Of a DNA stretch of 64,000 bases, positions 34,610-44,118 are shown piece after piece. The position numbers and the translations under genes are program-made. Numbering within the stretch: the stretch's first letter is position 1; the number at the start of each line of letters is the position of its first letter. Origin of the DNA: JBHOQS01 sp042408875 (GTDB lineage: Bacteria; Chloroflexota; UBA11872; JBHOQS01); NCBI GenBank assembly GCA_042408875.1, contig JBHOQS010000006.1, forward strand, positions 86,340 to 150,339, in the 5' to 3' direction. Under the pieces are notes generated by a model, which ran no database searches, was not told the origin of the DNA, and saw only the letters and a list, made by a program, of their open reading frames with translations.

Positions 34610-36226
34610 ATGCCGGATGTAAGAATGGCTGCACAGCAGACGCGCGAAGTGCTAGCGTACACGCGGGGTCGCTTTCTCACCCTCGCCTTGAGCCCAGTTG
34701 CGCTGGCTGGCGCAGCAGGCCTTACGGTCGCCTGCGGGCCTGGGCAGCGCGCCACCGGCGGCGCAGGCCAGCGGGCTGGCGGCCCGCCGCGCCGCGGCGG
34801 ACATCTCACCATGGCGATGAACGGGCAGGTCAAGCGCTGGGATCCGGCGATCGCCACAGTCGTAGACGAGAGCATCGCCACGCAGGCGATCTATAACAAT
34901 CTGACCTGGCTCGACGAGAACCTGCGTCCTCAGCCCGACCTGGCCGAATCCTGGAGCGCCAGCCCCGACTTGCTGACCTGGATGTTTCGGCTGCGCCGGG
35001 GCGTCACGTTCCACCACGGCAAGCCCCTCACCGCGGACGACGTCGTGTTTACCTTCGAGCGCCTGCTTGACCCGGCGACCAAGGCTCCCGGTAGATCTAC
35101 GATTACGTGGATCGATCGGATCGAGAAGCAGGATGACCATACCGTCGTGTTCCATCTGAACGCGCCCAATGCCGACGTGCCCACGCACTTCGGGTTCTAC
35201 TACTTCCGCATTGTGCCATCCGATCGCACGCCGGAGCAGATCGCCGAGCAGCCCTCCGGCACCGGCCCGTTCAAGCTGAAGGAGTGGTCGCCCGGCGAGC
35301 GGGTGGTCTTCACTCGCAACGAGCAGTACTGGCAGTCTGGCCTGCCCTACCTGGACGGCTGGACGATGGTCTCGATGCCGGAGGAGACGAGCCGCATCGG
35401 CGCCCTCACTGGGCGTGCCATCGACATCATCTGGCAGCTCACCGCACAGTCCCTGCCGGCGCTCCAGGGGAATCCCAACGTCGCCATTTTGAGGGCACCC
35501 AGCGGCAACTACCAGCCGCTGGTGATGAAGACCGATATAAAGCCCTTCGACGATGTGCGGGTGCGCCAGGCCTTCAAGGCAGTGGTCGATCGGGATGCCT
35601 TCGTGAAGGCGGTCACTCAGGGCTATGGCAAGCCGGCTGCCGACCACCCCATCCCCGAGTTCATGCTGCCAGAGCTGGCAAAGGAAGTTCCGGTCCCCAA
35701 GCGCGACCTGGCGCGGGCTAGGCAGCTACTGGCCCAAGCCGGGTACCCCGATGGCCTGGAGATCACGCTGTACACCTCGGAGGGCCGCCCCGGCATGGTC
35801 GAGTCTGCGGTGACCTTCCAGGAGATGGCGCGGCCGGCCGGTATCCGTGTGAACATTCAGAAGATCCCCATCTCCACCTACTGGGACGAGATCTGGATGA
35901 AGAAGCCGTTCTGCGTGTCGAACTGGATCACCCGACCGACGATCGACAACGTGCTGTCGACGATTTACCACTCTCAGGCCGTGTGGAACGAGGGCTTCTG
36001 GCGCAGCGCGGAGATGGACCGGCTGATCGAGCAGGCCCGCGCCGAGCGCGACCCAGGGACGCGCGCCAGGATCTATATCCAGGCGGCCAAGCTCATCCAG
36101 CAAGAGGGCCATTCCGTCATCCCCTACTTCCGCGACGTGATCACCGCGGCGAGCAAGCGGGTGCGTAACTACACCGCGCATCCGCTCACGCTGGTCGATC
36201 TGCGTACTGTGTGGCTGGAGGGGTAA
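34610..36226 (+). CDS. Peptide ABC transporter substrate-binding lipoprotein
   Basis: ATG at 34610 follows AGGAGGG closely; an upstream open frame to 34469 lies across the terminator and is not used. The 538-residue protein has a signal with Arg-rich start and lipobox LTVAC. A family-5 (DppA/OppA-like) binding fold follows: GGHLTMAMNG, TWMFRLRRGVTFHHGKPL, DDVVFTFERL, and GTGPFKLKEW. It captures peptides, nickel or sugar derivatives outside the membrane and hands them to the permeases. It leads an operon with both permeases and the ATPase. Confidence 0.92.
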   Translation: MPDVRMAAQQTREVLAYTRGRFLTLALSPVALAGAAGLTVACGPGQRATGGAGQRAGGPPRRGGHLTMAMNGQVKRWDPAIATVVDESIATQAIYNNLTWLDENLRPQPDLAESWSASPDLLTWMFRLRRGVTFHHGKPLTADDVVFTFERLLDPATKAPGRSTITWIDRIEKQDDHTVVFHLNAPNADVPTHFGFYYFRIVPSDRTPEQIAEQPSGTGPFKLKEWSPGERVVFTRNEQYWQSGLPYLDGWTMVSMPEETSRIGALTGRAIDIIWQLTAQSLPALQGNPNVAILRAPSGNYQPLVMKTDIKPFDDVRVRQAFKAVVDRDAFVKAVTQGYGKPAADHPIPEFMLPELAKEVPVPKRDLARARQLLAQAGYPDGLEITLYTSEGRPGMVESAVTFQEMARPAGIRVNIQKIPISTYWDEIWMKKPFCVSNWITRPTIDNVLSTIYHSQAVWNEGFWRSAEMDRLIEQARAERDPGTRARIYIQAAKLIQQEGHSVIPYFRDVITAASKRVRNYTAHPLTLVDLRTVWLEG

Positions 36227-36230
36227 TCAG

Positions 36231-37175
36231 ATGCTGGTGTTCCTTGCCAGACGGCTCGCCTTCATGCTGTTCACCCTGTGGCTGGTGTCGGTCATCACGT
36301 TTGGAGTCACGCAGATTCTGCCGGGCGATGTGGCCAGGGCAATCCTGGGCCAAGAGGCGACGCCAGAGGACCTGGCCCGCCTGCGCGCCGAACTCGGCCT
36401 CGACCGGCCCGCGCCGGAGCGCTATGTCACGTGGCTGAGCGGCATAGTACGCGGTGATCCAGGGAAGTCGCTCCGGCTGGGCATCCCGGCCGGGCCGCTC
36501 ATCTGGGAGCGGTTGCAACGCTCGCTCGTGCTGGGTGGCCTTACCTTCGCTGTGGCCGTGCCGCTCGCCCTCGCCCTGGGCGTCGTGGCAGGCCTGTGCC
36601 GCGACCGCTTGCCTGACTATGCGATCTCCATTAGCACGCTGGTCGCAGTGTCTTTACCAGAGTTTGTGACCGGCTCCGTGCTTATCCTGGTTGTGGCAGC
36701 CTGGCTGGGCTTGCTGCCACCAACCAGTATGCAGGCGACAATGCTCCCGCTGCACCAGGCGCTGCCCTATTTGGTGCTCCCGGTCGCCACGCTCACCCTG
36801 GTCATGCTAGCCCATACCGCGCGGATGGCTCGCGCCAGCATGATCGAGGTGATGAACTCGCCGTACATCCGCACGGCTATCTTGAAGGGCCTGCCGTGGT
36901 GGCAGGTCGTGGTGCGCCATGCCCTGCCGAACGCGCTAGTCCCGGCGATTACCGTGGTCGCCATGAACACTGGCTGGCTGATCGGCGGCCTGGTCGTGGT
37001 GGAGAACGTCTTTGGCTACGCTGGCCTGGGCCGGTTGCTGGTCGAAGCCATCCAGGATCATGACGTGCCGGTGCTCCAGGCGATCGCCCTGATCATCGCC
37101 GCCATCTACTGCGCGGCCAACTTGTGCGCCGACCTGCTGTACACCCGGCTGAACCCGCGTATTCGCTACGCATAG
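36231..37175 (+). CDS. ABC transporter permease (DppB/OppB-like)
   Basis: The 314-residue protein has six membrane helices. It shows the N-terminal family signature FGVTQILPGDVARAILG and LARLRAELGLDRPAPERYVTWL. The ATPase-coupling EAA-type loop is near RMARASMIEVMNSPYIRTAI, then KGLPWWQVVVRHALPNALVP. It starts 4 bp after the binding-protein stop. It would form a heterodimeric channel with the next permease. Confidence 0.93.
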   Translation: MLVFLARRLAFMLFTLWLVSVITFGVTQILPGDVARAILGQEATPEDLARLRAELGLDRPAPERYVTWLSGIVRGDPGKSLRLGIPAGPLIWERLQRSLVLGGLTFAVAVPLALALGVVAGLCRDRLPDYAISISTLVAVSLPEFVTGSVLILVVAAWLGLLPPTSMQATMLPLHQALPYLVLPVATLTLVMLAHTARMARASMIEVMNSPYIRTAILKGLPWWQVVVRHALPNALVPAITVVAMNTGWLIGGLVVVENVFGYAGLGRLLVEAIQDHDVPVLQAIALIIAAIYCAANLCADLLYTRLNPRIRYA

Positions 37176-37300
37176 ATGCGCCGACCCAGGTGTCGCAGCA
37201 TTGAGGCCGACCGTATAGCGCTGGCATCTCTCGGGACTGGAAAGACTGGACTGGAAAGAGCAAAGTGAAAGAACAAGGTGAGTGACTGGGGGAGAGTGGA

Positions 37301-38227
37301 ATGGCTACTGTAGTGAAGGCGCCGGTTCGAACGCGCCGGCCAGACTTGAGACTAGTGGAGGTGGCAGCCCCACGTCGTACGAGCGGGTGGCTCGCCGCGC
37401 TGCGTAGCTTTGCGGCGTCGCCGGCCGGGGTAGTCGGTGCGCTCGTGGTCGGGCTGCACGTGGTCGCAGCGGTGGCCGCGTCGCTCCTGGCCCCGTTTCC
37501 ACCGACCGAGTTTCATCTTGAAGACGCCCTCCAGGCGCCGTCCATCTCCTATCTGTTCGGCACCGATCAATACGGCCGCGATGTGTTCAGCCGGGTGCTC
37601 TATGGCGGCCGCAGCGCGCTGACGATCTCGCTTGCGGCGACCGCGCTAGGCCTGCTGGCAGGCGGCGCCCTCGGTATGGTCGCTGGCTACTACGGCGGCC
37701 TGGTTGATGAGCTGCTTATGCGCGCCGCAGATGCAATGCTCGCGTTCCCATCGCTACTCCTGGCCATGCTGATCCTGGCCATGGTCGGGCCAAACACCGA
37801 GAACCTCATTGCCGGCATCGGGCTCGTCTTCGCCCCCCGTGTAGCGCGCGTGGTGCGCTCGGTCACACTTGATCTATGCACACGTGAGTATGTGGCCGCG
37901 GCACGTCTGCGCGGGGAGTCTGGCCTGTATATCCTGACTCGCGAACTTCTGCCCAATGCGCTGGGGCCCCTCGTCGTGGAGGGTTCCATCCGCATCAGCT
38001 ACGCCATCCTGCTGGTAGGCACCCTCGGCTTCCTGGGCCTGGGTGTGCAGCCGCCTTCGCCGGACTGGGGGCTCACGATTGCTGAGGCACGCAACTTCAT
38101 TGCCGCGGCACCCTGGATGGTGTTCTTCCCGGCCGCGGCGATTGCCTCGCTGGTGGTGGGAGCAAACCTGCTGGCCGACGGCCTCTACCGGACGCTAGAT
38201 CCGGCCGGCGGGCGCATGCGCCGGTGA
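37301..38227 (+). CDS. ABC transporter permease (DppC/OppC-like)
   Basis: The 308-residue protein has the OppC N-terminal segment and about six membrane helices. Signature pieces are FGTDQYGRDVFSRVLYGGR, LGMVAGYYGG, and the coupling loop REYVAAARLRGESGLYILTR followed by ELLPNALGPLVVEGS. It pairs with the upstream permease. The 125-bp gap from that gene contains no terminator that I can see. The extended N-terminus (about 45 residues) before the first helix is slightly long. Confidence 0.93.
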   Translation: MATVVKAPVRTRRPDLRLVEVAAPRRTSGWLAALRSFAASPAGVVGALVVGLHVVAAVAASLLAPFPPTEFHLEDALQAPSISYLFGTDQYGRDVFSRVLYGGRSALTISLAATALGLLAGGALGMVAGYYGGLVDELLMRAADAMLAFPSLLLAMLILAMVGPNTENLIAGIGLVFAPRVARVVRSVTLDLCTREYVAAARLRGESGLYILTRELLPNALGPLVVEGSIRISYAILLVGTLGFLGLGVQPPSPDWGLTIAEARNFIAAAPWMVFFPAAAIASLVVGANLLADGLYRTLDPAGGRMRR

Positions 38228-38276
38228 GCCCACGCCAGCGAACAGCCATGGAGAGAAGGAATACGGTGCGGAGACG

Positions 38277-40544
38277 ATGGTTATGGGGACAAACGTATCG
38301 CAGCCCTCTCAAGGCGGACATGGACGCGCCTTGATGGCGCGCGTGGAAGATATCGCAAGACAGGAGGGAGCAAGGGCAGAACCTCCAGTGCTGGCGATTG
38401 ACCAGCTTTCCGTCGCCTATGCCACGCGCGAGGGTCTTGTGGAGGCCGTGCGCGATGTCTCACTACGCGTAAATGCCGGCGAGACGCTCGGCATCGTTGG
38501 GGAATCGGGCTGCGGCAAGAGTACGCTCGCCTACGCTGTGATGGGCTATCTCGCCGAGAATGGGCAGATCACCGCCGGATCGATCCGCCTGCGCGGCCGC
38601 GAGTTGATAGGCCTGCCGCCCGGTGAACTGCGCCGCTTGCGCGGGGCACGCATGGCGATGGTCTACCAGGACCCGGCGACGGCGCTGAACCCGTCCATGA
38701 TCGTCGGAGCACAGGTAGCCGAAGCGTACCAGACGCACAGCGGCGCATCGTGGCAGGATGCGTGGCGCCGGGCCGTCGAGATGCTGGGCCGCGTGGGCCT
38801 GCCGGATCCAGCGCAGATCGCCCGCCGCTACCCGCACCAGCTCTCCGGCGGGCAGCAGCAGCGTGCTGTCATCGCCATGGCGCTGATTAACAATCCGGAC
38901 CTGCTGATCATGGACGAGCCAACCACTGGGCTCGACGTGACCACCGAGGCGCTGATTTTGGACCTGATCAACGTGCTCAAGCAGGAGTTCGGCGCTGCGA
39001 CGCTCTATATCAGCCACAACCTAGGCGTGATCGCGCAGGTGTGCGACCGTGTGGCCGTGATGTATGCCGGCGAGGTGGTCGAAGAGGCAGACGTGGCCAC
39101 CCTATTCTCTGCTCCGCGCCATCCATACACAGTCGGCCTGCTCAGCTGTGTGCCCCGCCTCGCTACATCGAAGGCGGTGCGGCTGCGGCCGATCCCCGGT
39201 CACCTGCCACCGCCAGCGGCCCGGCCGACAGGCTGCGTCTTTGCGCCGCGCTGTACGCTCTCCCGCGGGTACTGCCACGAGGTCGCGCCGGAGCTGCTGA
39301 CGACTGATCGCCCAGGTCAGCGCGCTCGTTGCCACTTCTGGACAGAGGTTCCCGCGTGGGCACAGCGGGAGGCACGCACTGGCGAGGAGCCTGCGGGTGC
39401 CGTCGGAGACATGCAGCCCACGAGTGCTGGCTCACGCAGTAGACTGGGGCGTGTGGAGCCACTGCTGGAGGTGCGCGAGCTGCACCGCTACTATGGTGGC
39501 TCCGCCGGCATCACGGGACGCCTGCTCCCGCCCATCGGCCTCATAGGCCTCGTAGGCCTCGTAGGCAAGGACACACCACCAGTGCGCGCTGTCGATGGGG
39601 TGAGCTTTACGCTGGCTGCCGGGGAGACCCTGGCATTGATCGGCGAGAGCGGGTGCGGCAAGACCACACTCGCCCGTACCGTCGCTGGACTGCTTAGTCC
39701 GAGCTCAGGAAGTATCCGCTTCCTGGGCCACGACGTGAGCTGTACAGCCGAACGGCGCCCGGCTGCGCTGCACCGTTTCCTTCAGATGGTGTTCCAGAAC
39801 CCGGACTCTTCACTCAACCCGCGGCACACCGTGGGCGCCATCCTGGAGCGGCCTCTGCGTCTGTTCCTAGGCCTGCGCGGCACGGCGGCGCGGCAGCGAG
39901 CCATGGAGCTCTTGCAGGCGGTTCAGCTCGATCCCAGCTACTATCACCGCTACCCCGGCCAGCTCTCCGGGGGCGAGAAGCAGCGCATCAGCATCGCCCG
40001 CGCCTTCGCTGGCGAGCCCCGCCTCGTGATTTGTGACGAGGCGGTGTCGGCGCTGGACGTCTCAGTGCAGGCAGCTATCCTGAACCTGCTGGCGACCCTC
40101 CAGGCAGAGCGCGGCACAGCGTATCTTTTCATTTCGCATGATCTGGGCGCTGTGCGGTACCTGGCCGACCGCATCGCTGTGATGTACCTGGGGCGTATTG
40201 TTGAGATCGGCCGCACCGAAGACCTGTTCCACCCGCCCTATCACCCGTACACCGAGGCGCTGCTGTCGGCCATTCCTGAGCCGGACCCGCACCAGAAGCG
40301 CCAGCGCATCCGTCTAGAGGGGCCGGTGCCCAGTCCGGCGGAGCGCCCGACAGGCTGCCCCTTCGCCGGACGCTGTCCGCGCTACCTGGGCTCGATCTGT
40401 GACGACGTGCCACCTCCAGTGCAGGACGCCGGCAACGGCCATCACATCGCCTGCCATATCCCGCTGCCGGAGCTTGCCGAGCTCCAGCGCTCGGGGAAGC
40501 CACCGGTGCGCGCTGCGGCGGGCGAAGCCGTGCGAGGAAGTTAG
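38277..40544 (+). CDS. Fused OppD-OppF type double ATPase
   Basis: The 755-residue protein contains two ABC ATPase halves in one chain. Half 1 has GESGCGKST, the LSGGQQQR signature and LLIMDEPTTGLD. Half 2 has GESGCGKTT, LSGGEKQR and LVICDEAVSALD. Each half ends with the Oligo_HPY region, including GCVFAPRC and GCPFAGRC. In half 2, Glu of the Walker B is kept. Most oligopeptide systems encode these as separate proteins. It powers the transporter encoded upstream and closes the riboswitch-controlled operon. Confidence 0.93.
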   Translation: MVMGTNVSQPSQGGHGRALMARVEDIARQEGARAEPPVLAIDQLSVAYATREGLVEAVRDVSLRVNAGETLGIVGESGCGKSTLAYAVMGYLAENGQITAGSIRLRGRELIGLPPGELRRLRGARMAMVYQDPATALNPSMIVGAQVAEAYQTHSGASWQDAWRRAVEMLGRVGLPDPAQIARRYPHQLSGGQQQRAVIAMALINNPDLLIMDEPTTGLDVTTEALILDLINVLKQEFGAATLYISHNLGVIAQVCDRVAVMYAGEVVEEADVATLFSAPRHPYTVGLLSCVPRLATSKAVRLRPIPGHLPPPAARPTGCVFAPRCTLSRGYCHEVAPELLTTDRPGQRARCHFWTEVPAWAQREARTGEEPAGAVGDMQPTSAGSRSRLGRVEPLLEVRELHRYYGGSAGITGRLLPPIGLIGLVGLVGKDTPPVRAVDGVSFTLAAGETLALIGESGCGKTTLARTVAGLLSPSSGSIRFLGHDVSCTAERRPAALHRFLQMVFQNPDSSLNPRHTVGAILERPLRLFLGLRGTAARQRAMELLQAVQLDPSYYHRYPGQLSGGEKQRISIARAFAGEPRLVICDEAVSALDVSVQAAILNLLATLQAERGTAYLFISHDLGAVRYLADRIAVMYLGRIVEIGRTEDLFHPPYHPYTEALLSAIPEPDPHQKRQRIRLEGPVPSPAERPTGCPFAGRCPRYLGSICDDVPPPVQDAGNGHHIACHIPLPELAELQRSGKPPVRAAAGEAVRGS

Positions 40545-40560
40545 CGCGGTCGAGGAACTC

Positions 40561-41475
40561 TCACACCACTAGCCAGACGCCAGCGATGCACAGCACGATG
40601 CCGGCGACGTTAGCGCGGGTCAGGCGTTCACCCAGGAACAGCACCGAGAGGGCGGCACCGAAGAGCGGTGCAGCGGACGAGAGGATCGCTGCCTTGGCTG
40701 CCCCGGCAAGCTGTACCGACAGGAGAAAGAACGTGCTCCCCAGGCCGGTGCCGAGGATGCCCGCAGCGACCACCGGCGCTAGTGCTTTTAGACCATAGCA
40801 ACGTGCCAGCCCAAGGCGCCCTTGGACAGCCAGCGTCAGGACAAGCACACCAAGCGCCATGGGTAGCCGGACGACGTTAGCTGTAAGCGCGTCGGCCTCC
40901 CGCAGGCCGAGGCGCAAGAGCATCGTCGAGCAGGCCCAGCCCAACGCCGCGGCCAGCGCCAGGGCAATCCCGGCCAGGGCCCTGCGCTGTGCCGCGGCCT
41001 CTAATACGACGTCGCGGCCTCGCCGCGGTCCGGCGACCAGGTAGAGCCCGATAGTTACCAGAATGGCGCCGGCGGGGAGCCGCCAGCGCAGCGGCTCATG
41101 CAAGAACACCGTCGCAAGAGCCAGGGTGAAGAGCGGGTAGACACCCGACACCGGCAACGCCCGCGCGACGCCCATATACTCCTGGCTTTTGAAAAAGAGC
41201 GTGTCACCGATGACCAGGCCGGCCACCACGGCGGCAAAGAGCGACAGCACTGCCCCGGACGATATGGCCAGCACAAGGCTCCATCGGCCCAGCGCCGTCA
41301 CGAGGACCAGAAAGAACACCGTTGCGGCCAGCACCCGCACGGCATTGAGAAACAGGACGTTCCCGTGACGCGTCTGCGCGCGGATGAGGACGCTGCCCAG
41401 CGCCCAGGTGAAGGCGCCGGCGAGGCCGGCAAGCTCCCCAGCGTACGGCACAGCAGGACCCAGTGGCTCAGGCAT
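40561..41475 (-). CDS. EamA/DMT-superfamily transporter
   Basis: The 304-residue protein has about ten membrane helices in two EamA repeats (residues about 10-145 and 160-304). Typical features are ALGSVLIRAQTRHGN in the first repeat, the helix pair GVYPLFTLALATVFLHEPL, and a mirrored SSAAPLFGAALSVLFLGERL in the second. Members export amino acids, nucleotides or other metabolites. It converges with the ABC operon 16 bp away; no link is implied. Confidence 0.9.
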   Translation of the reverse strand: MPEPLGPAVPYAGELAGLAGAFTWALGSVLIRAQTRHGNVLFLNAVRVLAATVFFLVLVTALGRWSLVLAISSGAVLSLFAAVVAGLVIGDTLFFKSQEYMGVARALPVSGVYPLFTLALATVFLHEPLRWRLPAGAILVTIGLYLVAGPRRGRDVVLEAAAQRRALAGIALALAAALGWACSTMLLRLGLREADALTANVVRLPMALGVLVLTLAVQGRLGLARCYGLKALAPVVAAGILGTGLGSTFFLLSVQLAGAAKAAILSSAAPLFGAALSVLFLGERLTRANVAGIVLCIAGVWLVV

Positions 41476-41513
41476 CGTCTACTGTGGCTGAGAGATGGAC
41501 GCTACTGCGAACC

Positions 41514-42377
41514 TTATTCGCCGGCACCGGCCCCGAGATACGCGTGCACTTCCACTAGTTCATACTCCGGCGATGCCTGGACACAGTGCCGGAGGATAGG
41601 GAGGTGTCCCGCGCCAATGATCAGCAGAATACGATCATCAGGCGAAGCGGTGATACGCTGGAGGTTGGCGAAGATACGCAGGTTGCGATTGTACCAGGCC
41701 GTCACCCAATCCACCCCCGGGTACTCATGCCCGGCGCCGATCTTGAACCAGTCTACCAGATACGCCCCATGGCTCTGGAGGATCGCCTGCTCTGCGTTGG
41801 CACGCAGCAGGAGCTCCCGTAGGGTGAGCTGTGTCCTCAGCCAGTCGCCATGCTCAAGCAACGCGCGGAAGTGCGGCGCCCATTCCGCGAGGGGATGCTC
41901 TTGACCGTGCTCCTGGGCGTAGGTAAGAACCGGCGGAGTGAGATGCTGAAATGTCTCGAACATGCGCGCCTCGCCGTGCTCCTGTGCATAGGCGTCCAGG
42001 TCGCCCCAGGGCTCGTAGTGCCGGCCCCATGCATTCACACAGTACACCCTGGAATGGCCAAGGCGCCGGGCGAGGCGAAACCCGAGCTGGTACACCTCAT
42101 CGCCCGGAAGCTCGAACGCTCCCCGGCAATATGCCTGGTACTGCCGGTCGATCCCCTCCTGCCACAGGGGTGTCCGCTCCACAGCGATCCTGGTGGGCTG
42201 GAAGGCGGTAAGCAGCTCCACAACTTCTGCGATCTCACGCTGGCGCCGCTTGGAGAAGACATCGAAGGCGAACTGCGGCTTATACCCGTCCAGGCAGCGG
42301 TCCTGGAAATGGAACGTGCCCAGCAGCAGCATCCTGGCACCAGACCTTTCCACGAGGGAATCGGCAGCGGCTGACAT
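41514..42377 (-). CDS. DUF5694 domain-containing protein
   Basis: The 287-residue protein opens MLLLGTFHFQD, the typical DUF5694 start, then IAVERTPLWQEG, DEVYQLGFRLARRLGH and a conserved end RILLIIGAGHLPILRHC. DUF5694 resembles the TraB/haem-chelating (ChaN-like) group in its GTFHF and GAGH motifs, but its activity is not known. No signal or membrane segment is seen. An AT-rich stretch upstream at 42390-42480 probably carries its promoter. Confidence 0.82.
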   Translation of the reverse strand: MSAAADSLVERSGARMLLLGTFHFQDRCLDGYKPQFAFDVFSKRRQREIAEVVELLTAFQPTRIAVERTPLWQEGIDRQYQAYCRGAFELPGDEVYQLGFRLARRLGHSRVYCVNAWGRHYEPWGDLDAYAQEHGEARMFETFQHLTPPVLTYAQEHGQEHPLAEWAPHFRALLEHGDWLRTQLTLRELLLRANAEQAILQSHGAYLVDWFKIGAGHEYPGVDWVTAWYNRNLRIFANLQRITASPDDRILLIIGAGHLPILRHCVQASPEYELVEVHAYLGAGAGE

Positions 42378-42528
42378 GAGCGTTCCCCTTTTCTTACTTA
42401 TCTTACTTCTTAATACTGGTCTCTTCGGAATATCACAGAAGTATTATGTGGAAGTATACGTATATCGTCAGTATGGCATAGTCAAGTGAGCAGTGAAGCG
42501 AAATAAGCTTCTACGAACAGGGCACGAA

Positions 42529-42879
42529 CTATGATCGCTGACACAGCACAAGAGTACACTTGTCGAACTCGAACATCAGTCGGAAACTGCGAAGGGAAGG
42601 TAGGCCCAGCAAGCCGTCTGCGCGGATAATGGCGGGGAGGTCATACATGGACGCTTCCAGCCTCCGGATAATGCTGGCACCTACCGGAATCCGTTCAAAC
42701 CTGACAACTGGTATGGGTAGGCTCAGACCAATTCCAGCGAGGGGTTCCAAGCGAAGGGGTCTGCTGAGCTCAAGGTTGAGGCGTGCTGCCACCCGCCGAG
42801 AGCTCACGATCCGTTCAGCGCCGCTGTCGACGAGATAGAAATTGCGTAGGCCCTTCAGCACTGTGCGCACAACCACCAA
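42529..42879 (-). CDS. Retropepsin-like aspartic protease-fold protein
   Basis: The 116-residue protein has LVDSGAE (D18-S19-G20) near the N-terminus, matching the D-S/T-G active site of retropepsin-like proteases. The C-terminal DGLLGLPSLRSFRLMFEFD matches the family's usual closing segment. A dimer would be needed for activity. The start is uncertain: the annotated GTG at 42879 is close to other GTG/TTG codons, and the frame is open upstream for about 30 codons without an ATG. It may be an intracellular peptidase; no partner gene is adjacent. Confidence 0.7.
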   Translation of the reverse strand: MVVVRTVLKGLRNFYLVDSGAERIVSSRRVAARLNLELSRPLRLEPLAGIGLSLPIPVVRFERIPVGASIIRRLEASMYDLPAIIRADGLLGLPSLRSFRLMFEFDKCTLVLCQRS

Positions 42880-42984
42880 CCTTGAGCCTGGTACGAACGG
42901 AACCCGCTCTGCTCGCGCTATCAGAGGATCATGCCGCCTTAAAAGCTCTTCGGCGCCGGACGAACGGTGACGAGGTCTGTCTGT

Positions 42985-44118
42985 TCACGCCTGCGCAGGG
43001 AGATCGTGCGCCAGCGCGGCGAGCTTGTTCCGGTCAAGCGTCACACCCAGGCCTGGCCCTTCGGGCACGCGGAGGTAGCCCTGCTCGTAGCGGTGCGGCT
43101 GCGCCAGCACGTCGTCCACTAGCAGCCCTGGCCCCACCAGGTCCGATGGCCAGGTGACCACCCGGCTCGAGGCAGCCAAGTGCGCCTGATGCGCCGTGCC
43201 GATGCCCATCTCGATCGTGCTCCCCAGCAGGCAGTCCACCCCCGCGGCCTCGGCCACGGCGCAGATCTTCTTGGCTCGATACAGGCCCCCGGCTCCCACA
43301 GTGGAGATGTTGAACACGTCAACGGCCTGCGCTCGCACTGCCTTCAGGGCATAGTCGAGCGTTGACACATGCTCGATAAGCTTCACGCCGGTCTCCCGAC
43401 GGATGCGCGCCATGCCTGCGAGGTTACGCGGGTCAGTGGGCGTCTCGATCCCATCCGGATGGTACTTCTCCAGCCGCCGGATGTTTTGGATCGCCTCGTC
43501 CACACCCCAGGCGGCGTTGGGGTCGAGCTTGAGATGCAGCCGGTCCCCGCCGAGCTTGCGGAGCAGCGCCACCCGCTCCTCGTCGAGGTCGATGTCCCGC
43601 CCGACCTTGAGCTTGAACGCGGTGAAGCCTTCCTCAAGCTTTTGCACAATCTCCGGCTCCATCTCGGCGGGACGCCGGATATAGGCCACCCAGGAGATCC
43701 AGATGCGGTCACGATAGCGCCCACCGGCCAGGTCCGAGACCGACAGGCCGTGCGCCTTGCCAATGAGATCGTAGCAGGCGCAGTCGATGGCGCACTCCAC
43801 CAGGCGGTTAAAGCGCAGTCTTTCAGTGGTGCGCTCCATCTGGAGCGGATCAAGCCCGGCGAGGGCTTCGCTGAGGGCGCGCTGGAGTGCCGGGGTCGTC
43901 AGCAGCTCGCCCGAGGGGAGGCGTGCACCAGGGTCGATATCCGAGACCTCGCCGAAGCCAGCCAGGCCCTCGGCAGTTTCCAGCTCGATGATATGGTAGT
44001 AGGAGATAGTCACCCCCGGCGGCAGTTCCGTGGGCTTCGGCCCCGGCCCGCCTGAGGTGAGGGTGGCGTAGGAGCGGTTCACCGCGACGGGATGCACGCG
44101 CACAGCGGCGATCTTCAT
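42985..44118 (-). CDS. Mandelate racemase/muconate lactonizing enzyme-family protein
   Basis: ATG at 44118 follows GGAGG; an upstream in-frame ATG adds 8 residues. The 377-residue protein is an enolase-superfamily enzyme. It has FKLKVGRD with the catalytic KxK, the first metal Asp in LKLDPNAAW, and a second ligand Glu in GIETPTDP. At the third ligand position KLIEHVS carries Glu where Asp of a DE pair is more common. These enzymes abstract a proton alpha to a carboxylate, giving dehydratase, racemase or lactonising activity. The substrate is not evident. Confidence 0.88.
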   Translation of the reverse strand: MKIAAVRVHPVAVNRSYATLTSGGPGPKPTELPPGVTISYYHIIELETAEGLAGFGEVSDIDPGARLPSGELLTTPALQRALSEALAGLDPLQMERTTERLRFNRLVECAIDCACYDLIGKAHGLSVSDLAGGRYRDRIWISWVAYIRRPAEMEPEIVQKLEEGFTAFKLKVGRDIDLDEERVALLRKLGGDRLHLKLDPNAAWGVDEAIQNIRRLEKYHPDGIETPTDPRNLAGMARIRRETGVKLIEHVSTLDYALKAVRAQAVDVFNISTVGAGGLYRAKKICAVAEAAGVDCLLGSTIEMGIGTAHQAHLAASSRVVTWPSDLVGPGLLVDDVLAQPHRYEQGYLRVPEGPGLGVTLDRNKLAALAHDLPAQA

